Origin: CAYMRB01 sp964392615
Lineage (GTDB): Bacteria; Planctomycetota; UBA8108
Direction: 5' to 3'
DNA: 9,805 nt
Assembly (NCBI GenBank): GCA_964392615.1
Contig: CAYMRB010000387.1
Location: 1-9,805 of the forward strand
The position numbers and the translations under genes are program-made. Below the pieces are notes generated by a model that was not told where the DNA came from, did not search any database, and saw only the letters and a program-made list of their open reading frames with translations. This document shows, in pieces, positions 1 through 5,892 of this stretch; position 1 is the stretch's first letter; every line of letters starts with the position of its first letter.

Positions 1-2
1 AC

Positions 3-98
3 AGTTTGGTCGATTTCAGGGTAGTGAAGGTCGAGACCAATCGGGTGACGTTCAGCTACAAGGGTGAAGAGATTCCCCTGATCTTCAGGAGATACTGA
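3..98 (+). CDS. pilP: C-terminal end of a probable PilP-type pilus lipoprotein (partial)
   Basis: Only the last 31 codons are inside the window, read in frame from base 3 to a TGA at 96-98; the start lies upstream. The peptide (SLVDFRVVKVETNRVTFSYK, then GEEIPLIFRRY) shows the alternating pattern of a small beta domain: a V-x-x-V-x-x-x-x-V-x-F-x-Y-x-G-x-E turn and strand, followed by a basic end. This is how the C-terminal homology-region domain of PilP/GspC-like proteins ends. In type IV pilus systems PilP is an inner-membrane lipoprotein that links the PilN/PilO platform to the secretin PilQ, and pilP normally lies directly upstream of pilQ. Here pilQ starts 103 bases downstream. The assignment therefore rests mainly on position plus a plausible short tail. 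Another pilus accessory protein cannot be excluded. Confidence 0.55.
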   Translation, partial: SLVDFRVVKVETNRVTFSYKGEEIPLIFRRY

Positions 99-169
99 CG
101 GCCCGCGTGCCGTCGCGCCGCTTCCGGAACCTCGACCAGAAACTCCGGAGGCGGCAATCAGCAGGAACA

Positions 170-197
170 CCCCACCGCGTTGCGTGGGGAACGGAGG
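170..197 (+). promoter_or_regulatory. Hairpin and Shine-Dalgarno just upstream of pilQ
   Basis: Bases 170-178 pair with 182-189 (eight base pairs with one bulged C at 176, loop GTT). Three bases later comes GGAGG at 193-197, four bases before the ATG at 202. The Shine-Dalgarno decides the start at 202 over the in-frame GTG at 184, which sits inside the hairpin arm. The hairpin leaves the ribosome site free, so it may only act as a standby or stability element. Confidence 0.45.
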
Positions 198-201
198 CGT
201 C

Positions 202-2130
202 ATGAAACTAGGAACGTGGTCGTGGGCGCGCAGGGCCACTGCCCCTCTCTGTATCGGTTGGATCGTCGCGATCTCCGGGCTCGCGTCGGCACAGGACGAG
301 GGCGCGGGGAACTACTCAGATTATCTGAGCGGAGCATCGACGGACGACTACGAGGGCACGTCCGAGTACATCAGCTTCGACTTCAAGGACAAGGACCTCC
401 ATGAAGTCTTGCGGTTTATCTCGAGCCGCGTGGGCGTCAACATCATCGCCAACAACGAAGTCCGCGAGACCGTCACGGTCACGTTCGACAAGGTCGGCTG
501 GCGTAACGCGCTCGAGGTCATCGCGCAGCAGACGCACTGCCAGATCGTCGAGAAGAGCGATCGGCTGATTCAGTTCACGCAGCCGCCGACGATCTCCATG
601 GAGTTCCAGGATGCCGACGTCAAGGTCGTCTTGGAGCTTCTGGCAAAGCAGGCGGGCGTCAACATCGTCATGGACTCGTCGATTCGCGGGCAGGTCAGCC
701 TGAGCCTGCGCGACGTACCGTGGCGCGAGGCGCTCGACACGCTCGTCAAGACCGCGGGCTACGTCCTCGTTCGCGAGGATACGAGCGCGGCGACCGAGAT
801 CTTGCGCGTCGTTCCGCCCGAGGCGCTCAAGCAGCAGCTCGAGACGCGTCACTTCACGCTGCGGTACGTGCGACCGCCCGAGCCGTACATCGCGAGGATG
901 GCCGGCGTCGAGACCTTGACCGTCTCCGCGCTCGGCGGAGACGCTGATGGGGAGGCCGCCGCCGAAGGCGGCTCCGGGTCCACATTCCAGCTCGAGGTCG
1001 CGCTCGGCCGCGTCGTGTCGGAGGACGGCGGTTCGCTCGACTTCGACGCGAACACCAACACGTTCATCGTCAAGGACATCAAGCCGAAGCTCGACGAGAT
1101 CGCGCACATCATCCAGCTCGTCGATGTGCCGCCGCCGCAGGTCTATATCGAGGTCAAGTTCGTCCGCACGACGAATGCTGACCTGTTCGAGCGCGGCGTC
1201 AAGTTCGACATGTCGTCGACGCCGGAGCGCGACGGATTCCAGCTCCTCGGCCGCTTCGCGGAGCCTGGCGAGTTCCCGCAGTTCCCGACGGATCCTCTGC
1301 AGATCTTCGGCGGCACGATGCCGTTCGACATCGGGCGCAGCGATGGCGACGCGCTCGGCGTGACGGGCTTCCAGAGCCTGGGTCTCCTCGACTTCACGCG
1401 GACGCAGGCGCTTCTGCGGCTGGTCAAGGATGATGAGCGCTCGCGGGTCGTGCAGGAGCCGGCCCTGACGATGATCAACAACCGACCGGCGGTGATCTTC
1501 GTCGGCGAGACGATCCCGTTCGCCGTGCAGCAGATCCAGCAGGATCAGAACGGCAACATCACGGTCGCCATCGACGAGAACGATCGCTCGCCGATCAATA
1601 TCGGCTTCACGCTTTACGTCGTGCCGCACGTCATTCCGGGCACGGACCAGATCGACCTCAGCGTGATCCCGAAGGTCTCGTCGCTGTCGGGCACGACGTC
1701 GACGATCGAGGGCTTCGAGCGTTTCGAATTCCAGGCGCCGGGCAGCCAAACGCAGTCGTTCATCGACCTGCCGCGCGAGTCGTCCCAGACCGTCGTGACC
1801 TACCTGCGCGTGCAGGACGGCCAGACGGCCGTGATCGGCGGCCTGCAGACGGAGCGCCGCACCGAGATCGAGACGAAGGTGCCGCTGATCTCGAGCATTC
1901 CGCTCCTCGGCAATCTGTTCGTCTGGAAGCGGAAGTCGAGCGATCTCGAGTCGCTGATGATCCTGATCACGCCTCGGATCCTGAAGAACGTCGGTATGCA
2001 GAACCGCATCTTCGACGAGGTCGTCGGCCGCCACAAGAGCGCGGACTACTTCTACCAGACCTACGAGCAACCGTTCGAGGAGGCCGACGACGCAGCTCTG
2101 GCCGACCCGGACGCGGCGGCCGAAAAGTAG
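202..2130 (+). CDS. pilQ: Type IV pilus secretin PilQ
   Basis: This 642-residue protein would form the multimeric outer-membrane channel through which the pilus fibre leaves the periplasm. Residues 1-30 are a Sec signal peptide: Arg10-Arg11, a hydrophobic core, and an Ala-Ser-Ala cleavage site before Gln31. Two tandem STN/N0-like modules follow (about 57-127 and 131-200), each with an F-x-D-x-D-(L/V)-x-x-(V/L)-L start, a G-V-N-I core and a W-R-(N/E)-A-L end. Next come an N1-type Secretin_N region that includes an Ala/Gly/Ser-rich linker, and the C-terminal secretin domain (about 400-605), which has V-x-V-G-E-T-I-P-F, an S-S-Q-T-V-V-T strand and the signature I-P-L-L-G-N-L-F before I-L-I-T-P-R-I-L. 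The tail is short and acidic. No AMIN (peptidoglycan-binding) domain is visible, unlike many proteobacterial PilQs. A probable pilP lies upstream and a strong terminator downstream, so pilQ ends its operon. The ATG at 202 has GGAGG four bases upstream. Confidence 0.95.
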   Translation: MKLGTWSWARRATAPLCIGWIVAISGLASAQDEGAGNYSDYLSGASTDDYEGTSEYISFDFKDKDLHEVLRFISSRVGVNIIANNEVRETVTVTFDKVGWRNALEVIAQQTHCQIVEKSDRLIQFTQPPTISMEFQDADVKVVLELLAKQAGVNIVMDSSIRGQVSLSLRDVPWREALDTLVKTAGYVLVREDTSAATEILRVVPPEALKQQLETRHFTLRYVRPPEPYIARMAGVETLTVSALGGDADGEAAAEGGSGSTFQLEVALGRVVSEDGGSLDFDANTNTFIVKDIKPKLDEIAHIIQLVDVPPPQVYIEVKFVRTTNADLFERGVKFDMSSTPERDGFQLLGRFAEPGEFPQFPTDPLQIFGGTMPFDIGRSDGDALGVTGFQSLGLLDFTRTQALLRLVKDDERSRVVQEPALTMINNRPAVIFVGETIPFAVQQIQQDQNGNITVAIDENDRSPINIGFTLYVVPHVIPGTDQIDLSVIPKVSSLSGTTSTIEGFERFEFQAPGSQTQSFIDLPRESSQTVVTYLRVQDGQTAVIGGLQTERRTEIETKVPLISSIPLLGNLFVWKRKSSDLESLMILITPRILKNVGMQNRIFDEVVGRHKSADYFYQTYEQPFEEADDAALADPDAAAEK

Positions 2131-2161
2131 TCGAAAAGGCGATTCGACGTCGGTAGTATGC

Positions 2162-2199
2162 CCCGGGAGATTCCGAGCGGAGTCTCCCGGGTTTTTTTT
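2162..2199 (+). terminator. Strong Rho-independent terminator after pilQ
   Basis: CCCGGGAGA at 2162-2170 pairs perfectly with TCTCCCGGG at 2183-2191. The stem continues through a T-G wobble and three more pairs to a GAGC tetraloop (2175-2178), giving about 13 pairs. Eight uninterrupted T residues follow at 2192-2199. It acts on the + strand only, since no A-run precedes the stem, and it separates the pilus operon from the RNase E cluster. Confidence 0.95.
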
Positions 2200-2348
2200 G
2201 CGCCGGTGCCTCGCACCGCGCTCGACGTCGTTACTCGGGACGAGGTAGCAATTTACGAAGTATCGTGCCGGCCTCGAAGTGCCGGGGACCGTAAGAACAC
2301 GGCGGGCAGAAGGACGACGGCGCGTGACGCCGTCGCATACAGAACAAC
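2200..2348 (+). promoter_or_regulatory. Leader region of the RNase E gene with two hairpins
   Basis: This 149-base gap has no gene. Directly after the terminator T-run, CGGTGC (2204-2209) pairs with GCACCG (2213-2218) around CTC. A locally AT-richer pocket at about 2246-2266 is the only plausible promoter zone, but no clear -35/-10 pair is visible. Near the end, AGAAGGA (2308-2314) is a good Shine-Dalgarno, followed at once by an 8-bp hairpin (CGACGGCG 2315-2322 with CGCCGTCG 2328-2335, loop CGTGA) and then 13 bases to the putative TTG start at 2349. In E. coli the rne leader is structured and mediates autoregulation by RNase E. A similar role here is inference from position only. Confidence 0.4.
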
Positions 2349-5165
2349 TTGGCAGACCGACACGCACAGGAGCAGAAGCGCAGGGGGAGAGTCCGCGATC
2401 CTGCAGAGCCCGCCCACGACGCCGCTCAGGGCGTCCAGACCGAGACGGCGTTCGGCGCCGGCCTGCTGGACGATCTGGCGGGTGGGGCGGTGAGCGCGCC
2501 CGAGACCTCGGAGGCTCCCGCCGCCGAGCACGGCGCGACGCGCGCCAGCGGATCGCGACGACGTCGTCGGCGTCCAGCGGCCGAGACGGCGCGCTCATCC
2601 CCGAAGGAAGGCGAGCCCGCCGGCGCTGAGGCCGATCCGAGCGCATCGCGCGACGAAGCGGCCGCGTCGGGTGACGAGCGCTCGAAGGCGGCACCGGAAC
2701 CGGAAGTGCCCGCTTCGAAGCCCCGCGCTTCAAAGTCCAAAAAGACGACCAAGAAGGCCGCGACGAAGAAAGCCGCCGCCAAGAAATCCGCCACCAAGGT
2801 AGCCGCCGCGAAGGAGGCCGCCGCCAAGGAGGCTGACGCGAAGGAGGCCACCGCCAAGGAGGCTGTCGCGACGGAGACCGACGCCGGGGACGACGCCCCC
2901 GCCCGGAGCGGGCGACGATCGACTCGCCGGCGGGGGAGAGGGCGGAAACGGCGCGGTTCGAGCGCAGCCGTCGACGAGAGCGCGGCCGCCGCCGAGGTCT
3001 CGGTTGCCGAGGAGCCGGCCGAGCAGCCCCCTGCGGCGGAAGAGCCGGTCCTTCCGGAATCGGCTGACACGGCGGAAGAGACGACGGACGCCGAGAGCGA
3101 CGAGGCGACGGCCCTCCGTGGACCGCGGCGGAGCCGAGCCCCGCTGCGCCGCGTCGGCCGGCTGCGCCGGGCTCAGCGGCCTGCGACCCCCCTGGATTCG
3201 GAAGAGGCTGCCGCGGATTCCGAGGAGCCGAGCGACAGCGCAGAGCCTTCCGAGGCTGCCGCGGGTGACGCCGAGCCGAGTGCGGACGAGGTCGGCAGCC
3301 GACGAACGCGTTCGCGACGCGGTGGACGCCGCGCCGGGCGCCGGCGCTCCCGGGCCGACGCCGAGACGGTCTCCGACGCGGAGGACGCGGAGGATGCCGC
3401 GGCGGACGCCGAGAGGGAGGCAGAGCCGGCATCGGACGCGGAGATGGGCGGCCGCACGGAACGCCGCGGACGCCGCGGGCGCCGACGCGCCGCAGCAGAC
3501 GACGCGGCCGAGGCCGCGTCGCCGGAGTTCGACGCGGAAGCGGAGGACGAGAACGAAGGCACGGAGCGACGCGGCCGACGCGGGCGACGGCGCTCGACGC
3601 GCGCGGGCAGCGGTGAGGCTGCGCGTTCGGCCGGGCGGGGCGCGGCTCAGGCCGAGAAGAAGAAGGCCGTCCTGCGCCGGATTCTGGTCGACGCGATGGA
3701 TGAGGAGGAGGTCCGCATCGGCGTCGTCGATGACGGCCGCCTCGAGCAGCTCTTCTACGAGCGACCGGCCGAGAAGAAATACCTCGGCAACATCTACAAG
3801 GGCCGCGTGGTCAACATCGAGCCGGGGATCCAGGCGGCCTTCGTCGACATCGGCATCGGCCGCAACGGCTTCCTGCACGTCTCCGACGTGTTGCCGGTGT
3901 ACAAGGACGCGGAGGCCGTGCCGGTCGACAGCCTGTCGCAGCGCCTGGGCGCGCGGCGGCGCATGCTGATTCAGGACATCCTTCGAAAGGGGCAGGAGAT
4001 CCTGGTCCAGATCTCGAAGGACTCGATCGGCATGAAGGGGCCGAGTCTGACGACCTACGTCAGCGTGCCGGGGAAGTACCTCGTGCTGATGCCGGGAGTC
4101 AGCCGCTACGGCGTCTCCAAGCGCATCCAGGACTACGAGGAGCGGGCGCTCCTGCGCAAGAAGCTCGCTGACCTCGACCCGCCCGAGGGCATGGGCTACA
4201 TCGTCCGCACCGCCGGCCAGGATGAGTCCGAGGAGGTGCTGGCGAAGGATTTCCGGTACTTGATGGAGGTCTGGGACCAGATCCGCGAGGGCGTGCGCAC
4301 CCGCAAGGCGCCCGCCATGCTGGTCCAGGAGCACGATCTGGTCACCCGAGCCCTTCGTGATCTGTTCGGTGCCGAGGTCGAAGAGATCTTCATCGACGAG
4401 GCCGAGGTCTACGAGCAGGCCAAGCGATTCCTCCTCGATGTCATGCCCCAGGCCGCCAAGCGCCTGAAGCACTACACCGGCGCGACGCCGCTGTTCGCGA
4501 AGTTCGGCGTTGAATCACAGATCGAGAGTATCTACAATCGCCGGATTACGCTGCCGAGCGGCGGCTGGATCGTGATCGAGCAGACCGAAGCGCTGGTCGC
4601 GATCGATGTCAATTCCGGGAAGTATCGCGACGAGGAGGACCTCGAAGCAACGGCCCTGCACACGAACCTCGAGGCGGAGGCGGAGATTTGCCGCCAGCTG
4701 CGGCTACGCGACCTCGGTGGAGTCATCATCATCGACTTCATCGATATGGAGGACGCCGCCAACCGCCGCGAGCTCGAGCGGGCCGTGAAGGCGAGTCTGA
4801 AGGACGACAAGGCGAAGAGCTGGATCACGCGGGTGTCGCGCTTCGGGATCATCGAGATGACCCGGCAGCGCGTGCGGCCGAGCTTCGAGACCTCGAACCA
4901 CGAGGCCTGCGAGGCGTGCCGCGGCACCGGGTGGGTGAAGGCCTCACGCAGCGTCGGCACTTCGATCCTGCGCCGGCTGCGCGGCGAGCTCAGCCACCGA
5001 CGGCGTCAGGTTTGCGAAGTGATCGCCGCACCGCGCGTCGCCGAGTATCTGCTCAACGACCGCCGTCGAACGATCCTGGAGCTCGAAGAGGAATTCCGCA
5101 GACAGATCATCGTCCGGTCGGACGCCGACCTGAGCCCCGAAGAATATTCCGTGCGGTACCGCTGA
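2349..5165 (+). CDS. rne: RNase E/G family endoribonuclease with long charged N-terminal arm
   Basis: This is a single-strand-specific endoribonuclease for mRNA decay and rRNA/tRNA processing. The catalytic core is residues 439-938 (about RNase G length). It begins K-A-V-L-R-R-I-L-V-D-A and includes an S1 domain (Y-L-G-N-I-Y-K-G-R-V through F-V-D-I-G). The two metal-binding Asps lie in A-I-D-V-N-S-G (D753) and I-I-D-F-I-D-M (D796), and the zinc link is C-E-A-C (C854, C857). The spacings 43 and 58 equal those between D303, D346 and C404 of E. coli RNase E. Residues 1-438 are low-complexity: Lys/Ala/Glu pentapeptides (about 135-174), then Arg-rich blocks alternating with Ala/Asp/Glu stretches. 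The E. coli scaffold is C-terminal; actinobacterial enzymes also carry N-terminal arms. The start is uncertain: TTG 2349 has no adjacent Shine-Dalgarno, and in-frame GTG 2490 is an alternative. rplU begins 44 bases after the stop, so co-transcription is likely. Confidence 0.93.
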   Translation: MADRHAQEQKRRGRVRDPAEPAHDAAQGVQTETAFGAGLLDDLAGGAVSAPETSEAPAAEHGATRASGSRRRRRRPAAETARSSPKEGEPAGAEADPSASRDEAAASGDERSKAAPEPEVPASKPRASKSKKTTKKAATKKAAAKKSATKVAAAKEAAAKEADAKEATAKEAVATETDAGDDAPARSGRRSTRRRGRGRKRRGSSAAVDESAAAAEVSVAEEPAEQPPAAEEPVLPESADTAEETTDAESDEATALRGPRRSRAPLRRVGRLRRAQRPATPLDSEEAAADSEEPSDSAEPSEAAAGDAEPSADEVGSRRTRSRRGGRRAGRRRSRADAETVSDAEDAEDAAADAEREAEPASDAEMGGRTERRGRRGRRRAAADDAAEAASPEFDAEAEDENEGTERRGRRGRRRSTRAGSGEAARSAGRGAAQAEKKKAVLRRILVDAMDEEEVRIGVVDDGRLEQLFYERPAEKKYLGNIYKGRVVNIEPGIQAAFVDIGIGRNGFLHVSDVLPVYKDAEAVPVDSLSQRLGARRRMLIQDILRKGQEILVQISKDSIGMKGPSLTTYVSVPGKYLVLMPGVSRYGVSKRIQDYEERALLRKKLADLDPPEGMGYIVRTAGQDESEEVLAKDFRYLMEVWDQIREGVRTRKAPAMLVQEHDLVTRALRDLFGAEVEEIFIDEAEVYEQAKRFLLDVMPQAAKRLKHYTGATPLFAKFGVESQIESIYNRRITLPSGGWIVIEQTEALVAIDVNSGKYRDEEDLEATALHTNLEAEAEICRQLRLRDLGGVIIIDFIDMEDAANRRELERAVKASLKDDKAKSWITRVSRFGIIEMTRQRVRPSFETSNHEACEACRGTGWVKASRSVGTSILRRLRGELSHRRRQVCEVIAAPRVAEYLLNDRRRTILELEEEFRRQIIVRSDADLSPEEYSVRYR
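2751..2870 (+). repeat. 15-bp tandem repeat encoding Lys-rich pentapeptides inside rne
   Basis: Eight in-frame 15-base units encode KKAAT, KKAAA, KKSAT, KVAAA, KEAAA, KEADA, KEATA and KEAVA. The last four carry a recurring AAGGAGGC(C/T) core. The first three units have a Lys-Lys pair at their start; the last four are balanced Lys-Glu. The pattern recalls the Ala/Lys tails of bacterial histone H1-like proteins and would favour helix. Units are diverged at the DNA level, so it is an old repeat. Confidence 0.85.
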
Positions 5166-5206
5166 AGCGGACGGCCGCTTGAAGACCAGGTTGAGGAACA
5201 GAACCT
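5165..5206 (+). promoter_or_regulatory. Two small hairpins in the rne-rplU spacer, one holding the rplU Shine-Dalgarno in its loop
   Basis: AAGCGG (5165-5170, overlapping the last base of the rne stop) pairs with CCGCTT (5175-5180) around ACGG. AGGTT (5188-5192) pairs with AACCT (5202-5206), leaving GAGGA (5193-5197) exposed in a nine-base loop ahead of the ATG at 5210. There is no T-run, so this is not a terminator. The second stem would shorten the otherwise long 12-base gap between Shine-Dalgarno and start. It does not resemble a known ribosomal-protein L21 leader that I can identify. Confidence 0.35.
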
Positions 5207-5209
5207 CCC

Positions 5210-5527
5210 ATGCAGGCAATCATTCGTGACGGCGGGCGACAGTACAAGGTTCGCCAAGGCGATCGACTCGACGTCGATCTGCGCTCCGACATCGAGCCAG
5301 GCGCGACCATCGAGTTCCCTGAAGTCCTCATGATCGAGGCGGACGACGGGGTGGCTCGTGTTGGCAAGCCCCTCGTCGAGGGAGCCAAGGTGGTCGGCAA
5401 GGTGATCGGCGAGGTCAAGGGCAAGAAGCTCATCATCCTGCATTTCCGCCGTCGGAAGAACTCGCGCCGCCGCATGGGTCACCGGCAGAAGTACACGCAG
5501 GTCCAGATCGAAGCGATCGAGGGTTAG
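5210..5527 (+). CDS. rplU: 50S ribosomal protein bL21
   Basis: This 105-residue protein has the normal bacterial bL21 length and binds 23S rRNA in the large subunit. It starts M-Q-A-I-I-R-D-G-G-R-Q-Y-K-V, the family's opening strand with G-x-Q-Y-K-V. It has the central V-G-x-P-x-V-x-G-A-x-V loop (from V-G-K-P-L-V-E-G) and ends with the rRNA-binding signature H-F-R-R-R-K-N-S-R-R-R-M-G-H-R-Q-K-Y-T. The ATG at 5210 is preceded by GAGGA at 5193-5197. It lies between rne and rpmA, the latter starting only 20 bases after its stop, so the ribosomal pair is almost certainly one transcript, probably continuing from rne. Confidence 0.97.
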   Translation: MQAIIRDGGRQYKVRQGDRLDVDLRSDIEPGATIEFPEVLMIEADDGVARVGKPLVEGAKVVGKVIGEVKGKKLIILHFRRRKNSRRRMGHRQKYTQVQIEAIEG

Positions 5528-5547
5528 CGAGCGACGAGCGAAGAAAC

Positions 5548-5805
5548 ATGGCACAAAAAAAGGGACAAGGCGCGACGCGCAACGGGCGGGACTCCAACCC
5601 GCAGCATCGCGGCCTCAAGGCGTACGGCGGTCAGGCGGTCAAGCCGGGCCAGATCATCGTTCGGCAGTGCGGCACGCGCTTCAAGCCGGGCTTCAACGTC
5701 GGCATCGGCAACGACTACACGATCTACGCGCTGATCGAGGGTCGCGTGAAGTTCGAGAGTCGCAAACGGATCAGCGTCTACGGCGACGGCGAAAGCGATA
5801 GCTGA
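5548..5805 (+). CDS. rpmA: 50S ribosomal protein bL27
   Basis: This 85-residue protein is of standard length. bL27 sits at the peptidyl-transferase centre, where its flexible N-terminus approaches the tRNA ends. The N-terminus M-A-Q-K-K-G-Q-G-A-T-R-N-G-R-D-S-N-P matches the family's conserved A-x-K-K-G-x-G-x-x-x-N-G-R-D-S pattern and needs no proteolytic maturation of the Firmicutes type. Downstream are G-G-Q-x-V-K-P-G-Q-I-I-V-R-Q and the G-x-x-V-G-x-G-x-D-Y-T-I-Y-A-L beta segment. The stretch F-K-P-G-F-N-V-G-I-G-N-D-Y and the end K-F-E-S-R-K-R-I-S-V-Y are less common variants, so the lineage is not one of the well-known model phyla. The Shine-Dalgarno is weak (GAAGAAA just before the ATG), suggesting reliance on rplU translation upstream. 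Confidence 0.97.
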   Translation: MAQKKGQGATRNGRDSNPQHRGLKAYGGQAVKPGQIIVRQCGTRFKPGFNVGIGNDYTIYALIEGRVKFESRKRISVYGDGESDS

Positions 5806-5831
5806 CGGGCCGCGTGCGGCGCGCGACGCGG

Positions 5832-5868
5832 CGGGGACAGAGGACTGCTCGACAGATCTCTGTCCCCG
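5832..5868 (+). promoter_or_regulatory. Long hairpin between rpmA and obgE
   Basis: CGGGGACAGAG (5832-5842) pairs perfectly with CTCTGTCCCCG (5858-5868). The stem can extend through a G-T wobble and one mismatch into CTG/CAG closing a CTCGA loop. No T-run follows, so it is not a standard terminator. It lies 12 bases upstream of the obgE Shine-Dalgarno GGGGAG (5880-5885). It may attenuate, stabilise or mark a cleavage site between the ribosomal-protein and obgE segments. Confidence 0.7.
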
Positions 5869-5892
5869 TCTCGCATCCCGGGGAGTTTCCCA

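Noticed and set aside
184..201. Upstream GTG start for pilQ
   Set aside because: It adds six residues, lies inside a hairpin arm and has no Shine-Dalgarno, while ATG 202 has GGAGG at good spacing and starts a proper signal peptide.
2751..2870. CRISPR-like or mobile repeat
   Set aside because: The 15-base units are contiguous, in frame and coding, with no spacers; this is a protein repeat in rne.
316..3432. Very long minus-strand open frame (over 1000 codons)
   Set aside because: It is antisense to pilQ and the rne N-terminal arm, crosses the pilQ terminator, and its product is Arg/Pro/His-rich with no recognisable domain, as expected for a shadow frame in GC-rich coding DNA.
2730..4472. Minus-strand open frame of about 580 codons opposite rne
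   Set aside because: The product is a Leu/Asp/Val-rich shadow of the conserved RNase E core. The + strand frame carries catalytic residues with exact family spacing.
5832..5868. Intrinsic terminator after rpmA
   Set aside because: The stem is strong but is followed by TCTCGCATC rather than a T-run, so termination is not supported; it is recorded as a regulatory hairpin.
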